Part shown: piece after piece, positions 4,848-6,234 of the stretch | How the letters are laid out: each line of letters opens with the position of its first letter | Numbering within the stretch: position 1 is the stretch's first letter | NCBI GenBank assembly: GCA_937894825.1 | Contig: CALCQT010000138.1 | Coordinates: 1 to 6,234, forward strand | Length of the DNA stretch: 6,234 nucleotides | Origin: an uncultured Anaerolineaceae bacterium | Lineage (GTDB): Bacteria; Chloroflexota; Anaerolineae; Anaerolineales; Anaerolineaceae | Direction of reading: 5' to 3' | Program-made: the position numbers and the translations under genes | The notes under the pieces: generated by a model | What the model was told of the DNA's origin: nothing | The model's database searches: none | What the model saw: the letters and a program-made list of their open reading frames with translations, nothing else

Positions 4848-6119
4848 TTACTGTTGATCAGTATTCACCGCATGGATGCCGGAATCAAATATGCAAAGGG
4901 CGGAAATTTTTGCCGTTTGCGGTTCATCATCAAACGGAATGAGACCGCTGAGTTGATAACCGTGTTCCAACATCCGCGCAGCGTCGCGAGCCACAATGGA
5001 GGCGTCCTCGCCAAGATAGAAAATTCGTTTGACACCTGTTGCCGCAAGCGCCGCGATTGTATCTTTATGCAAGCCGGCAGGGCCTGCCTCACACACCGCC
5101 AGCTGAATTTTCTCATGTAATCCGGGAATGATCTCTTGGGGCATTCCCAAATAAAGGGTAACATTTTCGAACTCGTCCAAATTCAAGACAAAATCTTCCA
5201 TGTTTTTTTCATCCTGCTCCAGCGCCAAAACCTGCTCGCATCGGCTGGCAAACCATTTGCTCCAGAATCCAGTCCCGGCATTGAGATTCAAAACAGTTCC
5301 GATTGGATCCGCCGGCAGCCAATCCTTGATTTGCCGGCATACCTCATCAAAAACGGCTGGATTGGGATAAAAATCATTATCTTCCGATACAGCCATCTCA
5401 AGTCCCGCTACGATCTGCAATACAGTACTGTCTCCGGCAATCACATAAGAACCGGACGGACTTGAATAGACTACCGAAAGCGCAAAGTCAATTTCTATTT
5501 CCGTCTCCGGACGATCGGATTCACCGTAAAGAATCAGCTGCATCTCCTCGCCATCCGCCTCGCGGACCTCAACCTCCGTAACGCCAATCTCCGGCGCCAG
5601 CGAAAGGCCGGGCAATAACTCATTGATCATCGCGGAACAAATCGGGCAGACGTCAACCGGAATCAACGCCTCCGGGTCATCGGTCGGGAAACAAAGTGTG
5701 CCTTCGGTGCTGATCATGAAACGCGCGGATTTCCGATAGTTCCAGGCTTGGGGAGATGGAATCATCGCCTTGAGAACCGTCTCCGGATTGGAAATTTTCG
5801 CAATCCTTCGAAGTTGATCCACCAGAATCTCCTGCTTTTCCAACCTTTGGTCCGCTTCATTCAAAAATTGCAGCCGGCAGCCGGCACAGATACCGAACAG
5901 CGGACAGGCCGATTGAATCCTGTGCGGGGATGGTTCAAGCACATCGACCAGCCGGCCGTTTACATAACGGGAGTCAGTCTTTACATATTGGATCAGCGCC
6001 AGTTCGCCGGGGAGAATCCCGTCCGCGAAAATCACGCGCCCATCCGCCAAACGGCCCAATGCCGCTCCGCCGTTTGCCAGCGCGGTAAAATGCACTTTTT
6101 CCAGCATCAATTCGGTCAT
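4848..6119 (-). CDS. TrmA/RlmD-family RNA m5U methyltransferase-like protein, catalytic residues lost
   Basis: The 423-residue protein aligns throughout with the tRNA/rRNA uracil-C5 methyltransferases (TrmA, RlmC, RlmD). A TRAM RNA-binding domain fills about 5-60. The iron-sulfur ligands are intact: CPLFGICAGC gives Cys72, Cys78 and Cys81, and Cys158 sits in VDVCPIC, matching the RlmD spacing. The SAM-binding strand is recognisable as LNLNAGTGF (277-285). The chemistry motifs are altered. FxQVN reads FYPNP (250-254), and DPPRAGL reads EAGPAGL (344-350). SCNPATLARD reads GEDASIVARD (370-379), so the nucleophilic Cys becomes Glu371. QTHHVE reads QTAKIS (401-406), so the general-base Glu becomes Ser406. 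The frame is uninterrupted, so it seems to be a maintained pseudoenzyme, perhaps an RNA-binding protein. The ATG at 6119 is chosen; a GTG at 6125 is two codons upstream. Both have only a weak GAGTGAG-like ribosome site. Family call secure, loss of activity inferred. Confidence 0.88.
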   Translation of the reverse strand: MTELMLEKVHFTALANGGAALGRLADGRVIFADGILPGELALIQYVKTDSRYVNGRLVDVLEPSPHRIQSACPLFGICAGCRLQFLNEADQRLEKQEILVDQLRRIAKISNPETVLKAMIPSPQAWNYRKSARFMISTEGTLCFPTDDPEALIPVDVCPICSAMINELLPGLSLAPEIGVTEVEVREADGEEMQLILYGESDRPETEIEIDFALSVVYSSPSGSYVIAGDSTVLQIVAGLEMAVSEDNDFYPNPAVFDEVCRQIKDWLPADPIGTVLNLNAGTGFWSKWFASRCEQVLALEQDEKNMEDFVLNLDEFENVTLYLGMPQEIIPGLHEKIQLAVCEAGPAGLHKDTIAALAATGVKRIFYLGEDASIVARDAARMLEHGYQLSGLIPFDDEPQTAKISALCIFDSGIHAVNTDQQ

Positions 6120-6147
6120 TATCACTCACTCTCGTTCATGCGTTTTT

Positions 6148-6176
6148 AAAATACAGGTATATAAGCGGAAGCGCAA
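6148..6176 (-). promoter_or_regulatory. Possible promoter of the methyltransferase-like gene
   Basis: On the minus strand TTGCGC (6176-6171) and TATTTT (6153-6148) are 17 bp apart, 28 bp before the ATG at 6119. The match is partial (three and four of six bases). The remaining upstream sequence to the window edge has a TTGACG near 6206 with no good -10 partner and a TATAAT at 6229-6234 on the same strand. No gene is visible between 6126 and 6234. Confidence 0.33.
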
Positions 6177-6234
6177 CGCACTCCCCTGCGATACACGCGT
6201 CAAATATGGGTTTGAGCGTCACTTTGAAATTATA

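Noticed and set aside
1..6234. CRISPR array, toxin-antitoxin pair, insertion sequence or defence island
   Set aside because: There are no spaced direct repeats, no transposase or nuclease motifs and no paired small genes. All substantial coding regions have ordinary assignments.

Overview
This 6.2 kb window is bacterial chromosomal DNA of roughly 50% G+C carrying ordinary housekeeping and accessory genes. No CRISPR array, insertion sequence or complete mobile element was found. The host is probably an anaerobic bacterium of the Chloroflexota (Anaerolineae-like). This rests mainly on how the middle and late parts of the RNA methyltransferase-like protein at the right end read to me, recalled without a search. 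A Firmicutes host cannot be excluded, so the assignment is tentative.

Layout from left to right: (1) the 3' end of a triosephosphate isomerase gene (+) with a hairpin/T-run terminator; (2) a GH25 lysozyme gene (+) without a signal peptide, flanked by an 11-bp direct repeat and followed by terminator-like hairpins; (3) a tRNA-Thr gene with anticodon CGU (-), with its own extended -10 promoter; (4) dinB, a Y-family translesion DNA polymerase (-), whose promoter lies inside a 9-bp inverted repeat and which appears to give a leaderless mRNA; (5) a ZIP-family metal transporter (-), just upstream of dinB on the same strand; (6) about 300 bp with no convincing gene, followed by the promoter of (7) an EamA/DMT-family membrane transporter (+); (8) a 17-bp perfect hairpin between two converging genes; (9) a TrmA/RlmD-type protein (-) that keeps its TRAM domain and four iron-sulfur cysteines but has lost the methyltransferase catalytic residues.

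The genes do not form one pathway. Nearly every one has its own promoter or terminator signals, so the window reads as a series of single-gene transcription units. Three points deserve follow-up: the apparently inactive methyltransferase, the operator-like inverted repeat over the dinB promoter, and the long palindrome at the convergent gene junction.
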